In this document: positions 15,640-24,694 of the stretch, piece after piece
Layout of the letters: each line of letters starts with the position of its first letter
Position numbering within the stretch: position 1 is the stretch's first letter
Source: Pseudomonas vlassakiae
Lineage (GTDB): Bacteria > Pseudomonadota > Gammaproteobacteria > Pseudomonadales > Pseudomonadaceae
Direction of reading: 5' to 3'
Length of the DNA stretch: 64,000 nucleotides
NCBI RefSeq assembly: GCF_014269035.2
Contig: NZ_JABWRP020000001.1
Location: forward strand, 124,001-188,000
Program-made: the position numbers and the translations under genes
The notes under the pieces: model-generated
What the model was told of the DNA's origin: nothing
The model's input: only the letters and a program-made list of their open reading frames with translations
Database searches by the model: none

Positions 15640-15807
15640 TTATGTCGGCAGTTTCTCCAGGATCGTCCAGCAAGTGAGGCCAAAGATGCCCAGGGTGCCG
15701 ATCCACATCATCAGCACGCCGATATTGCGCTCGCGCATGCTGAAACCGATGGTCAGCAGCATCAGGAACAGGAACACCGGCACGAACAGGGAGAGGAAGG
15801 GGGACAT
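15640..15807 (-). CDS. Small two-helix membrane protein
   Basis: A 55-residue protein of unknown function with two hydrophobic stretches (SLFVPVFLFLMLLTIGF and IGVLMMWIGTLGIFGLTCW) joined by a basic turn (SMRERN). The start at 15807 is preferred over the in-frame ATG at 15837 because AAGGA precedes it at a proper distance. It is encoded upstream of the MscS-type channel on the same strand, so an accessory role is possible but unproven. Confidence 0.6.
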   Translation of the reverse strand: MSPFLSLFVPVFLFLMLLTIGFSMRERNIGVLMMWIGTLGIFGLTCWTILEKLPT

Positions 15808-15893
15808 GGGCAGCGGTCCTTCTGCTTTGGGGGCCATACAACAAGCATAGCGGGTTGGGCAGACCGGGGATTGATTCTGGACAGTTGTTTTCA

Positions 15894-15992
15894 GGCCCGG
15901 CCTTTTCGCGGGCCCCCTCCTACAGGGGGCGCACAGGATTTGAACCTTGTCGAGGCCCTGTAGGAGCGGGTTTACCCGCGATGAGGCCAGGC
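15894..15992. repeat. Pair of REP elements
   Basis: Two REP copies face each other. One runs GGCCTTTTCGCGGG...CCTCCTACAGGG (from about 15898) and the other CTGTAGGAGCGGGTTTACCCGCGATGAGGCC (to 15988). They lie between the aminopeptidase stop and the small membrane protein gene. Confidence 0.8.
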
Positions 15993-16007
15993 CTGCCTAC
16001 ATCAGGC

Positions 16008-17297
16008 TCAAGGCAGTTCGCGGCTGCGGTAGAACGCCGACAGTACCTTCACCAGATGCGCCAGGTCATGGCTGCCACACAGCTCGCGGATCGAGTGCAT
16101 GGCAAAGGTCGGCAAACCGATATCCACCGTGCGCACCCCAAGATGGCTGGCGGCGATCGGCCCGATGGTCGAACCACAGCCCATGTCGCTGCGCACCACG
16201 AAGCTCTGCACCGGCACTTCCTCGGCCATGCACAGGTGCCGGAAGAACCCGGCGGTTTCGCTGTTGGTGGCGTAGCGCTGGTTGTTGTTGACCTTGATCA
16301 CCGGCCCGGCGTTGAGCTTGGGCCCGTGGTTGCCGTCGTGCTTGTCGGCATAGTTGGGGTGCACGCCGTGGGCGTTGTCGGCCGAGACCATCAGCGAGCG
16401 CTGGATGGTGCGCACATAGGCATCGCCGTCCGGCAGCAGGCGCTGCAGGGTCTGTTCGAGCATCGGGCCATCGGCGCCACAGGCCGAGCAGCTGCCGACT
16501 TCTTCATGGTCGTTGCACACCAGCACGCAGGTTTCATCGCTGTCGGCGCCGAGCAGCGCCTGAAGGCCGGCATAGCACGACAGCAGGTTGTCCAGGCGTG
16601 CGCCAGCGATGAAGTCGCCATTGAGGCCGATCAGCGCGGCGTCCTGAGTGTCGTAGAAGCTCAGTTCGTAATCCAGCACCACGTCGGCGTTGAGGTCGTG
16701 CTCGCGGGCCAGCTGTTCGGTGAGCACGGCGCGGAAGTCGATGCGCTCGTCACCGGCCACCTGGGCGAGAATCGGCGGCAGTTCATTCTGCGGATTGATC
16801 TGCCAGCCTTCGTTGGCGGTGCGGTTCAGGTGGATCGCCAGGTTGGGGATGATCGCGATCGGCAGCTTGAAGTCGATCAGCTGGCTTTCCACCTTGCCGT
16901 CACGGCGGAAGGTGACGCGCCCGGCCAGCGACAGGTCGCGGTCGAACCACGGCGCCAGCAGCGCGCCGCCGTACACTTCCACGCCCAGCTGCAGGAAGCC
17001 CTGGCGCTGCAACTCAGGCTGCGGCTTGACCCGCAGGCAAGGGCTGTCGGTGTGCGCGCCGACCATGCGGATGCCGTTGTGCAGCGGCGACTGCTTGCCC
17101 AGCTTGATCGCGATGATCGAGGAGTCATTGCGGGTTACGTAGTAACGGCCACCGGGCACCGTAGCCCAGCTGTCACGCTCGTCCAGGCGCTGGTAGCCGG
17201 CCGCCTCCAGGCGCTGGGCCAGGCTGGCGGTGGCATGGAAGGGCGTCGGGGAGGCCTTGAGGAATTCGATCAGGCCGGTATTCAGTGCTTCGCGCAT
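16008..17297 (-). CDS. apeB: M18-family aminopeptidase (aspartyl/aminoacyl aminopeptidase)
   Basis: A 429-residue cytoplasmic zinc exopeptidase. Ligand and catalytic segments are [15 protein letters not shown] (His, Asp), [16 protein letters not shown] (paired Glu) and the C-terminal [18 protein letters not shown] (His). The domain of the [17 protein letters not shown] segment is typical of M18 dodecameric peptidases. These remove N-terminal (often acidic) residues from peptides. It appears monocistronic, with the RluA-type gene lying upstream on the same strand. Confidence 0.93.
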   Translation of the reverse strand: MREALNTGLIEFLKASPTPFHATASLAQRLEAAGYQRLDERDSWATVPGGRYYVTRNDSSIIAIKLGKQSPLHNGIRMVGAHTDSPCLRVKPQPELQRQGFLQLGVEVYGGALLAPWFDRDLSLAGRVTFRRDGKVESQLIDFKLPIAIIPNLAIHLNRTANEGWQINPQNELPPILAQVAGDERIDFRAVLTEQLAREHDLNADVVLDYELSFYDTQDAALIGLNGDFIAGARLDNLLSCYAGLQALLGADSDETCVLVCNDHEEVGSCSACGADGPMLEQTLQRLLPDGDAYVRTIQRSLMVSADNAHGVHPNYADKHDGNHGPKLNAGPVIKVNNNQRYATNSETAGFFRHLCMAEEVPVQSFVVRSDMGCGSTIGPIAASHLGVRTVDIGLPTFAMHSIRELCGSHDLAHLVKVLSAFYRSRELP

Positions 17298-17341
17298 AAC
17301 TCACTCCAGACAGCAGTGGCGCGAGTTTAGCGCAGTTACCT

Positions 17342-17977
17342 TCAGAAGGGGGCGGGGCACTCGAACTTCAATCGCTCACCGCTGACCGGATGGGTGAAGC
17401 TCAACATCGAGGCATGCAGGCACAGCCGTTCATGGGCCGCCAGCGCCTCGGGGTTGGCATACAGGCGGTCGCCCAGCAGCGGATGGCCGATCGACAGCAT
17501 GTGCACGCGCAGCTGGTGCGAGCGCCCGGTGATCGGCGTCAGCTCGACCCGGCAGTGATCCCCGCACCGCTCGACGATGCGCCAGAACGTCAGTGCATGT
17601 TTGCCCTGTTCATGGTCCACCACATGCCGTGGCTTGGTTGGCGGGTCGTAGCGCAGGGGCAGGTCGATGCTGCCGCTGTCCAGCGCGGGCTGGCCCCAGC
17701 ACAACGCGGTGTAGGCCTTTTCGGTTTCGCGGTCATGGAACTGGCGCGACAACTCGCGGTGGCTGTCGGCATCGCGGGCCAGCAGGATGATGCCAGAGGT
17801 TTCCCAGTCCAGGCGGTGCACGATCAGCGCGTCCGGGTAGCCGTTTTCCTGCAGGCGGGTGATCAGGCAGTCCTTGTTATCCTCGGCGCGGCCGGGGACC
17901 GACAGCAGGAGGGTCGGTTTGTTGATCACCAGGATGGCGGCGTCTTCATGGAGGATCTGGATGTTCGACAGCGGCAT
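17342..17977 (-). CDS. rluA: RluA-type pseudouridine synthase
   Basis: A 211-residue enzyme. The catalytic motif HRLDWETSGIILLAR (Asp at about residue 57) and the late RSHQLRVHMLSIGHPLLGD motif define the RluA/RsuA-like fold without an S4 RNA-binding domain. Size (E. coli RluA 219) and motifs fit RluA, which modifies U746 of 23S rRNA and U32 of some tRNAs. Other RluA-family specificities cannot be excluded. It is downstream of minE, separated by a strong terminator. Confidence 0.85.
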   Translation of the reverse strand: MPLSNIQILHEDAAILVINKPTLLLSVPGRAEDNKDCLITRLQENGYPDALIVHRLDWETSGIILLARDADSHRELSRQFHDRETEKAYTALCWGQPALDSGSIDLPLRYDPPTKPRHVVDHEQGKHALTFWRIVERCGDHCRVELTPITGRSHQLRVHMLSIGHPLLGDRLYANPEALAAHERLCLHASMLSFTHPVSGERLKFECPAPF

Positions 17978-18000
17978 TGCGGGTTCTCTGTGAAAATGAC

Positions 18001-18039
18001 AAAAACCACTGGGGCTGCAATGCAGCCCCAGTGGTTTTT
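18001..18039 (-). terminator. Strong terminator of the min operon
   Basis: A 19-base perfect inverted repeat, AAAAACCACTGGGGCTGCA (18001-18019) and its complement (18021-18039). T tracts flank it on both strands. It lies 23 bases after the minE stop and just upstream of the RluA-type gene. Confidence 0.9.
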
Positions 18040-18061
18040 GCCTGTGCCGGACGCGTATGGA

Positions 18062-18316
18062 TCAGCGATCAGGCAAGGTGATGTTCAGCTCCAGAATCGA
18101 GCAGCTGCCCTGGTTTTCCAGCTCGATGTGCACATCATCGTTGCCGATGTTCACATATTTGCGGATCACTTCCAGCAGTTCTTTCTGCAGCGCCGGCAGG
18201 TAGTCCGGTTCGCTGCGCTGGCCGCGCTCATGCGCCACGATGATCTGTAGACGCTCTTTCGCTACCGACGCGCTGGTCTGTTTCTGTCTGCCACGAAAGA
18301 AGTCAAAAAGGTTCAT
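18062..18316 (-). CDS. minE: Cell division topological specificity factor MinE
   Basis: An 84-residue protein. The N-terminal membrane-targeting part [12 protein letters not shown] and anti-MinCD helix [17 protein letters not shown] are typical, followed by the dimerisation domain ending in ELNITLPDR. MinE stimulates MinD ATPase and drives pole-to-pole oscillation, so division occurs at midcell. It starts 3 bases after minD. Confidence 0.97.
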   Translation of the reverse strand: MNLFDFFRGRQKQTSASVAKERLQIIVAHERGQRSEPDYLPALQKELLEVIRKYVNIGNDDVHIELENQGSCSILELNITLPDR

Positions 18317-18319
18317 GGT

Positions 18320-19132
18320 TTATTTGCCTCCAAACAGGCGCGCGAAGAATCCTTGCTTCGGCACTTCGACGAAACGCAGGGGTTTCTCTTTGCCCAGGAG
18401 GCGGTCGACGGTGTCGCTGTATGCCTGGCCGGCATCGCTCTGGTCGTCGAGGATGACCGGGATACCCTGGTTGGAGGCCTTGAGCACGGCCTGCGACTCG
18501 GGGATCACACCCTTGAGCTTGATCGCCAGGATCTCTTCGACGTCGGCGATGCTGAGCATTTCGCCCTTTTCCACGCGCTCGGGGTGGTAACGGGTGATCA
18601 GCAGGTGTTCCTTGATCGGCTCTTCGCCGTTCTCGGAGCGGCGCGACTTGCTCGACAGGATGCCCAGCATGCGGTCCGAGTCACGCACCGAGGACACTTC
18701 AGGGTTGGTCACGACAATGGCTTCGTCGGCGAAGTACATCGCCAGGTGCGCGCCTTTCTCGATACCGGCCGGGGAGTCGCAGATGACGTAATCGAACTGT
18801 TCTTTCAGCTCCATCAGCACCTTTTCCACGCCTTCCTGGGTCAGCGCGTCCTTGTCGCGGGTCTGGCTGGCGGCCAGCACGAACAGGTTCTCCAGGCGCT
18901 TGTCCTTTATCAGGGCCTGCTGCAGGTTGGCTTCGCCGTTGACCACGTTGACGAAGTCGTACACCACGCGGCGCTCGCAGCCCATGATCAGGTCGAGGTT
19001 ACGCAGGCCCACGTCGAAGTCGACGATGACAGTCTTGTGGCCGCGCAGTGCGAGGCCGGTGCCGATGGCGGCGCTGGTGGTGGTCTTGCCCACACCCCCC
19101 TTGCCGGAAGTAACGACGAGAATCTTGGCCAA
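18320..19132 (-). CDS. minD: Septum site-determining ATPase MinD
   Basis: A 270-residue ParA-family ATPase with the deviant Walker A GKGGVGKTTT, switch motif VIVDFDVGLRNLD and VICDSPAGIE. It ends in the amphipathic membrane-binding helix KQGFFARLFGGK. It recruits MinC to the membrane and is displaced by MinE. A 100-base gap from minC contains the short palindrome GGGACA-GG-TGTCCC (19156-19169). A separate minDE promoter there is possible. Confidence 0.97.
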   Translation of the reverse strand: MAKILVVTSGKGGVGKTTTSAAIGTGLALRGHKTVIVDFDVGLRNLDLIMGCERRVVYDFVNVVNGEANLQQALIKDKRLENLFVLAASQTRDKDALTQEGVEKVLMELKEQFDYVICDSPAGIEKGAHLAMYFADEAIVVTNPEVSSVRDSDRMLGILSSKSRRSENGEEPIKEHLLITRYHPERVEKGEMLSIADVEEILAIKLKGVIPESQAVLKASNQGIPVILDDQSDAGQAYSDTVDRLLGKEKPLRFVEVPKQGFFARLFGGK

Positions 19133-19232
19133 GGTGTTTCACCCCTAAATAAGTCGGGACAGGTGTCCCAGCAATATGCAAATAAACGGCAACAGATGAA
19201 AAAGTTGCTCTAAAAATGACGGCAAGTATCCG

Positions 19233-19997
19233 TTAAAGACGGGTGATGTTCAACACGTCACCGGACAGGCTGACTTGCACGCCAGCGCCCCACAGCGGGT
19301 CGCGGCGCAGGTCTTCGCACACTTTGTACTGGCCGGCGATCGAGACCATTTCAGCGGTCATCTGCTGGCAGAAGATACGCGCCTTGGTATTGCCTTTGAT
19401 CCCTGCCAGGGCGCGGCCGCGCATGGCGCCGTACACATGGATGTTGCCATCGGCGAGAAGTTCCGCACCCGGGCTGACCGAGGCGGTGACCACCAGGTCG
19501 CCACCCTGGGCATAGATCTGCTGGCCGCCGCGCACGGGGGCGGTGATGATGCGGGTCGGGCGCACCTCTGGCACAAGCGCAGGCTCTGGTGCCGGGGCAG
19601 GCGCAGGCTCGGCCTTCTTGACCTCGGGTTCGGGCTCCAGCGGCCGCTCACGGGCGCCGGACGGCGGCAGTACCGGCAGGTCGATGGCGATCGCCGCCGC
19701 GATGTCCTCGATGCGGTTGGCGCGGATCGCCAGGGTACGCAGGCCATGATGGCGGCAGATACGCATCAGCCCGGGCAGGTCGATTGCCCCTTCGTTGGCG
19801 GGCAGCTTGTCCAGCGCCAGCACCAGCGGCGTGTTGCTGAAGAAATTCGGTGCCTGGGCCACTTTCGCCGCCAGCTGGCGGTCGAGGGCTTCCAGGTCGT
19901 TGCGCCCCAGTTCCAGCACAGTGATGGCGAGCATGCTGCCCTTGAGCTGGAACACGGAGGCGGTGTCGGGTGTGGGGTTTGGGCTCATGGTCTGCAT
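19233..19997 (-). CDS. minC: Septum site-determining protein MinC (FtsZ inhibitor)
   Basis: A 254-residue protein. The N-terminal FtsZ-interacting domain covers about residues 15-110 ([15 protein letters not shown]). A Pro/Ala/Glu-rich linker (about 120-145) precedes the beta-helical C-terminal domain that binds MinD and FtsZ tails ([28 protein letters not shown]). The start is uncertain: 19997 and the in-frame ATG at 19988 are both possible, and neither has a strong ribosome binding site. First gene of minCDE. Confidence 0.95.
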   Translation of the reverse strand: MQTMSPNPTPDTASVFQLKGSMLAITVLELGRNDLEALDRQLAAKVAQAPNFFSNTPLVLALDKLPANEGAIDLPGLMRICRHHGLRTLAIRANRIEDIAAAIAIDLPVLPPSGARERPLEPEPEVKKAEPAPAPAPEPALVPEVRPTRIITAPVRGGQQIYAQGGDLVVTASVSPGAELLADGNIHVYGAMRGRALAGIKGNTKARIFCQQMTAEMVSIAGQYKVCEDLRRDPLWGAGVQVSLSGDVLNITRL

Positions 19998-20027
19998 AGA
20001 CGGCTTGTTGCGAAAAAAGTGCCCTGA

Positions 20028-20061
20028 CTTATAACGATAAGACCGGTTGGCCGCAACCGGT
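20028..20061 (-). promoter_or_regulatory. Putative minC promoter overlapped by a palindrome
   Basis: On the minus strand TTGCGG (20056-20051), 17 bases, then TATAAG (20033-20028) forms a plausible sigma-70 promoter for minCDE. The palindrome ACCGGTTG-GCCG-CAACCGGT (20042-20061) covers its -35 region. It sits between minC and the divergent acyltransferase gene, whose own -10 may be TAGAAT at 20074-20079. Confidence 0.4.
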
Positions 20062-20108
20062 GCCGATCCGATGTAGAATGCTCGGCCTTTGTCTTGCCGG
20101 AAGCTTCA

Positions 20109-21044
20109 ATGGAACGCCCGCGTTTTCGACCCTATTTCCTCCACCCGCGATTCTGGGGCCTGTGGCTGGGCCTGGGCCTGCTGTGGCTGGTGGTGCAGTT
20201 GCCCTACCGTGCCCTGCTATGGCTCGGCGCTGCCCTGGGCGCGCTGATGTATCGCGTGGCCGGCGAGCGCCGGCGCATTGCCGCGCGCAACCTCGAGCTG
20301 TGCTTCCCGGAGCTGTCCGGCGACGAACGGCGGCGCCTGCTCAAGGCCAACTTCGCCTCGACCGGTATCGCCTTCTTCGAAATGGCCATGAGCTGGTGGT
20401 GGCCCAAGGCCCGCCTGGCACGCCTGGCCCACATCGAAGGCCTCGAGCACCTGCAGGCAGCGCAGCAGGCCGGGCAGGGCGCGATTCTGATGGCGGTACA
20501 CTTCACCACCCTGGAAATCGGCGCCGCGCTGCTCGGCCAGGCCCACACCATCGACGGCATGTACCGCGAGCACGGCAACCCGCTGTTCGACTTCATCCAG
20601 CGCAGTGGCCGTGAGCGACACAACCTCGATTCGCTGGCCGTTGAACGTGATGACGTGCGGGGCATGCTCAAGCTGCTGCGCTCGGGCCGGGCGATCTGGT
20701 ACGCACCGGACCAGGACTACGGCACCAAGCAGAGCATCTTCGTGCCGTTGTTCGGTATCCCGGCAGCCACGGTCACCGCGACCACCAAGTTTGCCCGCCT
20801 GGGCAAGGCCCAGGTGATTCCGTTCACCCAGAAGCGCCTGGAAGATGGCAGCGGCTACCGTCTGGTGATCCACCCGCCGTTGGCAGACTTCCCCGGCGAG
20901 AGCGAAGAAGCCGATTGCCTGCGTATCAACCAGTGGGTCGAGGGGGTGCTGCGCGAATGCCCCGAGCAGTACCTGTGGGCGCATCGGCGCTTCAAGTCGC
21001 GGCCCGAGGGTGCACCGCGGCTTTACGACAAGAAAAAACGCTAG
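20109..21044 (+). CDS. Lipid A late acyltransferase (LpxL/HtrB family)
   Basis: A 311-residue inner-membrane acyltransferase. The N-terminal hydrophobic anchor is FWGLWLGLGLLWLVVQLPYRALLWLGAALGAL. The catalytic HX4E-type motif is VHFTTLEIG (His and Glu, about residues 130-135), and WYAPDQDYG is typical of the family. It transfers an acyl chain (usually laurate) from acyl-ACP onto lipid A. ATG at 20109 with GGAAG upstream is preferred over the TTG at 20094. Pseudomonads carry more than one LpxL/M paralogue, so the exact chain position is not assigned. Confidence 0.92.
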   Translation: MERPRFRPYFLHPRFWGLWLGLGLLWLVVQLPYRALLWLGAALGALMYRVAGERRRIAARNLELCFPELSGDERRRLLKANFASTGIAFFEMAMSWWWPKARLARLAHIEGLEHLQAAQQAGQGAILMAVHFTTLEIGAALLGQAHTIDGMYREHGNPLFDFIQRSGRERHNLDSLAVERDDVRGMLKLLRSGRAIWYAPDQDYGTKQSIFVPLFGIPAATVTATTKFARLGKAQVIPFTQKRLEDGSGYRLVIHPPLADFPGESEEADCLRINQWVEGVLRECPEQYLWAHRRFKSRPEGAPRLYDKKKR

Positions 21045-21065
21045 GCCTTTTGTTGCCTATGCCGC

Positions 21066-21098
21066 CCCTTTCGCGGGTAAACCCGCGAAGAGGCCGGG
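21066..21098. repeat. REP element
   Basis: TTCGCGGGT-AA-ACCCGCGAA palindrome (about 21070-21089) in REP context, between the acyltransferase and patatin genes. Confidence 0.75.
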
Positions 21099-21128
21099 CC
21101 TGAAAACAGCTGATCCAGGAAGGAATCC

Positions 21129-22277
21129 ATGGCGCCATCCCCGGTAACCGGTCTGATCCTCTCTGGCGGTGGCGCCCGCGCCGCCTATCAGGTCGGCGTC
21201 CTCGCCGGTATCGCCGAACTGCTGCCGCCCGGTGCGCACAATCCGTTCCCGGTCATCGTCGGCACCTCGGCCGGCGCCATCAACGCCGTCACCCTGGCCA
21301 GTGGTGCCAGCCGTTTCAACGACACCGTACAGCGCCTCACCGCCTTCTGGCAGAACTTCCGCAGCCACCTGGTGATCCGCAGCGACTGGCCCGGTGTGGT
21401 GCGCCAGGCCAGCCGTTTCGTCGGCCACAGCCTGTTGGGCCTGGGCGGGCAGGTGCCGGTCGCCCTGCTCGACAGCAGCCCCCTGCGAGGCCTGTTGCAA
21501 TCGCACCTGGACCTGGATGGCATCGGCCATTCCATCGCCGCCGAGCAGTTGCGGGCGGTCGCCGTAACCGCCTTTGGTTACGAAAGCGGCCAGGCGGTGA
21601 CCTTCTACCAGGGGCGCGGCACCATCGATGCCTGGCTGCGCCACCGCCGCATCGGCGTACCTACGCCGTTGACCATCGATCACTTGCTGGCCAGCGCGGC
21701 GATCCCGCTGCTGTTCGCCCCGGTGCGCCTGGGCGACGAGTACTACGGTGACGGCGCGGTGCGCCAGTCGGCACCGATCAGCCCGGCCCTGCACCTGGGC
21801 GCCAGCCGGGTGCTGGTGGTCGGGGTCAGCGGCAACCCGCAGCGCCCGGCGGCGCCGTTGCCGACCCAGCGCGTGTTCAGCGGCCAGCAGCCGAGCCTGG
21901 CGCAGATTGGCGCGCACATGCTCAACAGCACGTTCATCGACAGCCTGGAGGACGATATCGAGCTGTTGCAGCGGCTCAACCACCTCAGCCGGCTGCTGCC
22001 GGCGCACCTGGATGCGCGGCGCCTGGGGCTGGCGCCGATCGAGGTGCTGGTGGTAGCGCCCAGCCAACCGCTGGACGAGATTGCGGCGCGGCACCGGCGC
22101 GAGTTGCCGGCGGCGTTGCGCCTGTTCCTGCGCGGTCCGGGGGCGACCCGGACCAGCGGAGCAGGGGTGTTGAGCTATCTGCTGTTCGAGGCCAGTTATT
22201 GCAGCGAACTGATCGAACTGGGGCGGCGCGATGCCCTGGCCAAGAAGCGCGAACTGTGCCAGTTCCTGGGGATTTGA
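21129..22277 (+). CDS. Patatin-like phospholipase
   Basis: A 382-residue serine hydrolase. The oxyanion motif LSGGGARAAYQVG (residues 10-22), nucleophile elbow GTSAG (about 42-46) and catalytic Asp in YGDGAVRQSAP (about 210) form a complete Ser-Asp dyad. The C-terminal third (about 255-380) is not a known domain to me. No signal peptide is seen, so it probably acts on membrane lipids from the cytoplasmic side. AGGAAGG precedes the ATG. Substrate and physiological role are unknown. Confidence 0.88.
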   Translation: MAPSPVTGLILSGGGARAAYQVGVLAGIAELLPPGAHNPFPVIVGTSAGAINAVTLASGASRFNDTVQRLTAFWQNFRSHLVIRSDWPGVVRQASRFVGHSLLGLGGQVPVALLDSSPLRGLLQSHLDLDGIGHSIAAEQLRAVAVTAFGYESGQAVTFYQGRGTIDAWLRHRRIGVPTPLTIDHLLASAAIPLLFAPVRLGDEYYGDGAVRQSAPISPALHLGASRVLVVGVSGNPQRPAAPLPTQRVFSGQQPSLAQIGAHMLNSTFIDSLEDDIELLQRLNHLSRLLPAHLDARRLGLAPIEVLVVAPSQPLDEIAARHRRELPAALRLFLRGPGATRTSGAGVLSYLLFEASYCSELIELGRRDALAKKRELCQFLGI

Positions 22278-22281
22278 TGTC

Positions 22282-22382
22282 GCCGGTACTGGCCTCTCGC
22301 AGCTAAAGCCTACAGGGATTACCTCAGGCCTGAGACCAGCACGGTACCTGCAGGAGCGGCTTCAGCCGCGAACAGGCCGGGC
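22282..22382. repeat. Degenerate REP pair
   Basis: A degraded copy (TACTGGCCTCTCGCAGC...) from about 22287 and a better one (CCTGCAGGAGCGGCTTCAGCCGCGAACAGGCCGGGC) to 22382, in opposite orientation between convergent genes. Confidence 0.65.
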
Positions 22383-22386
22383 CTGC

Positions 22387-23214
22387 TTACTCGGCTATCT
22401 GCAGCTTGCGCGCCTGGGTGTACACATAACGCACCTTCTCATACTCGAACGGCGAGTTGAGCTGCCCATAACGGAATTTGGTGGTGTAGCGCTTGTCCAC
22501 CACGCGCAAGGCAAAGATCTCCGGGTGATGCTCGCTGGCTTCGGCCACGTTCAGGTAATTGACCGCCTGCTCGCCGGCATAGTCCACCACCAGTCCGGTC
22601 GTGTCGCGCAGGTTTGACGGGCCGAGCACCGGCAGCATCAGGTACGGCCCCTCCGGCACGCCATAGAACCCCAGGGTCTGGCCAAAGTCCTCGCTCTGGC
22701 GCGGCAGGCCCATGCTGGTGGCCGGGTCCCACAAGCCGCCCACGCCGATGATGGTGTTGAACATCAGCCGCGCGGTGATCTCCGCCGAGCGTTTGGCCTT
22801 GAGCTGCAGCACGCTGTTGAACAGGTTCGGTATGTCACCCAGGTTGTTGAAGAAGTTGCTCACCCCAGTGCGCACGAAGCTGGGCGTGACGTACTGGTAA
22901 CCGCTGACCAGCGGCAGCAGCACCCATTGGTCAAGGCGGTAGTTGAAGTGGTAGATGCGCCGGTTCACCGACTCCAGCGGGTCGTACACGTTCAGCGCTT
23001 CCAGGGTCGAGCGCTCGAATTCGCGCTGGTCCAGCCCTGGGTTGAATTTCAATTCGCGCAGCGGGTCGATGAAACCGTCGGCCTCTGGTGTCAGCGGCGC
23101 CTGGGTGACTTGCGGGTCGGCTTCGACCACGCTGGCCCGTGGTGCGGTTTCGGCTGCCAGGGCATTGCCGGCGGCGACGAGCAGCGCGGTGGCGAGGAGG
23201 AATTGGTTAGCCAC
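22387..23214 (-). CDS. MlaA (VacJ) family protein without a lipobox
   Basis: A 275-residue secreted protein. The MlaA core begins at NVYDPLESVNRRIYHFNYRLD (about residue 73) and includes VSNFFNNLGDIPNLFNSVLQ and DFGQTLGFYGVPEGPYLMLPVLGPS. MlaA proteins remove mislocalised phospholipids from the outer leaflet of the outer membrane. The GTG at 23214 has GGAG upstream and overlaps the stop of the preceding hydrolase gene. The signal peptide (VANQFLLATALLVAAGNALA) ends in ALA and has no Cys, so unlike E. coli MlaA it would be a soluble periplasmic form, cleaved by signal peptidase I. Confidence 0.88.
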   Translation of the reverse strand: MANQFLLATALLVAAGNALAAETAPRASVVEADPQVTQAPLTPEADGFIDPLRELKFNPGLDQREFERSTLEALNVYDPLESVNRRIYHFNYRLDQWVLLPLVSGYQYVTPSFVRTGVSNFFNNLGDIPNLFNSVLQLKAKRSAEITARLMFNTIIGVGGLWDPATSMGLPRQSEDFGQTLGFYGVPEGPYLMLPVLGPSNLRDTTGLVVDYAGEQAVNYLNVAEASEHHPEIFALRVVDKRYTTKFRYGQLNSPFEYEKVRYVYTQARKLQIAE

Positions 23215-24505
23215 GGAAGAACTCCAGCATGGCGTCGCTGTTGACGCGGTAATTGAGGTTGCCGCAATGGCCGCCATGGGGGTAAAGGGTCAGGCGATCG
23301 CCGAACACCTTGCGCAGGAAGCCGATATCACCGGGGCCGAGGATGACGTCGTCGGCATTGTGCATCACGGCGATCTTGTCGCTGTTGCGCAGGTAGTCTT
23401 CCAGCGCATACAGGCTGACCTGGTTGACCAGCTGCAGGATGCTGTTGCCATCGGTACGCGCGCGCCACATCGGGATCACCTGTTCGGTCATGTAGCAGTC
23501 GAAGTCGCATTGCAGCGCCCGTTTGAAGAACGGCGTCAGGCTGCTGCCCTCGGTGATCGGGAACTTCGGAGGAATGATCAGGCCGCGGCGGTTGATCAGG
23601 TCGGAAGTAAAGGCGATGTCGGCCGCCGAGAAGCGGAACGAGGTGCCGATGAGCATGGCCATCTGTTCATTGGACAGGTGCTGTTTCGACTGCTGGAAGT
23701 CGTACAGCAGGGCGTCGTTGAGGTCGATGTAGCCCTTGTCCTGGAAGTAGCGGGTGAGCTTTGCCAGCATCAGTTCGTAGAAGGTCGTGCTGCGGTCGAT
23801 GCCCTTGACCTGGGTCTGCACCAGTTTGTCCAGGTTGTTGATCGAGGTGTACAGATTGACCGGCGGGTTGAGCAGCAGCACGCGCTTGAAGTTGAAACTG
23901 CGGCGGGTTTCGTCGAGGTGGCTGACGAAGGCAGCGTCCAGCGCGCCCAGGCTGTAGCCGGTCAGGTAGTACTCGCTGACCGGCAGGCGCGGGTGTTGGG
24001 CACGCACGGCCTGCATCACCCGGTACAAGTCCTCGGCGTCCTCCTGGCTGACCCCGGGGGTGGCGAAGCGCGAGGCGGCGCTCATGAAGTCGTAGCTGGT
24101 CGGCGACGACAGCTGCACCACGTGGTAACCGGCCTGGTAGAACAACTTCTTGAGGTATTCGTTGATGCTGCTGGAGTAGGGCGCACCGGTACCGGCGATG
24201 AGAAAGATCAGCGGCGCCTCGTGGTCCTGGCGTGCCAGGCGGTACTTGAGCTTCTTCACTGCCCAGAAGTTGTCGGGCAGGGAGAACTCGCGCTCCGGGC
24301 GCAGGTTCAGGCTGTAGTCGGACTGGTCGATGTCATCGTCGCTGGGCAGGGTCGGGCGCTGCTCCGGCGGCGTAGTGGCGATGGTCGCCTCGAACGGGTT
24401 GGTCAAGGGGTAGCCGTAGCTGGCGGCGTCGATATCCCGCGCCGAAGCGGCCGCAGCCATGAGCAGGCCGCCAAGTAGGGCGGCGAGGCGCCAAGATCGA
24501 AGCAT
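23207..24505 (-). CDS. Secreted alpha/beta-hydrolase fold protein
   Basis: A 432-residue protein with a signal peptide (MLRSWRLAALLGGLLMAAAASA). The oxyanion region is FLIAGTGAPYSS, the nucleophile elbow is TGYSLGALDAA, and the acid and His are in HNADDVILGPGD and YPHGGHCGNL. This fits a serine hydrolase, possibly an esterase or lipase. The start at 24505 follows GGGGGAA. It is translationally coupled to the MlaA-like gene, suggesting a joint role in envelope lipid handling (inference). The substrate is unknown. Confidence 0.8.
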   Translation of the reverse strand: MLRSWRLAALLGGLLMAAAASARDIDAASYGYPLTNPFEATIATTPPEQRPTLPSDDDIDQSDYSLNLRPEREFSLPDNFWAVKKLKYRLARQDHEAPLIFLIAGTGAPYSSSINEYLKKLFYQAGYHVVQLSSPTSYDFMSAASRFATPGVSQEDAEDLYRVMQAVRAQHPRLPVSEYYLTGYSLGALDAAFVSHLDETRRSFNFKRVLLLNPPVNLYTSINNLDKLVQTQVKGIDRSTTFYELMLAKLTRYFQDKGYIDLNDALLYDFQQSKQHLSNEQMAMLIGTSFRFSAADIAFTSDLINRRGLIIPPKFPITEGSSLTPFFKRALQCDFDCYMTEQVIPMWRARTDGNSILQLVNQVSLYALEDYLRNSDKIAVMHNADDVILGPGDIGFLRKVFGDRLTLYPHGGHCGNLNYRVNSDAMLEFFRG

Positions 24506-24694
24506 GTATTCCCCCAGAAAGATCAAGGTCGTGCGGTACGCAGGCTAGGACCACGGTTGCCTGGGCAAAGTTGCCGAGCGCGGTGGCCTTTGGTGTGCTT
24601 GTTATCTGCAACATAGCTGCAGGGTTGTGATTTTGCCTTACAACAGGGCTTGGGCGATCATGGATGATTTCGATTACCGCTATTGGAGAACGGG

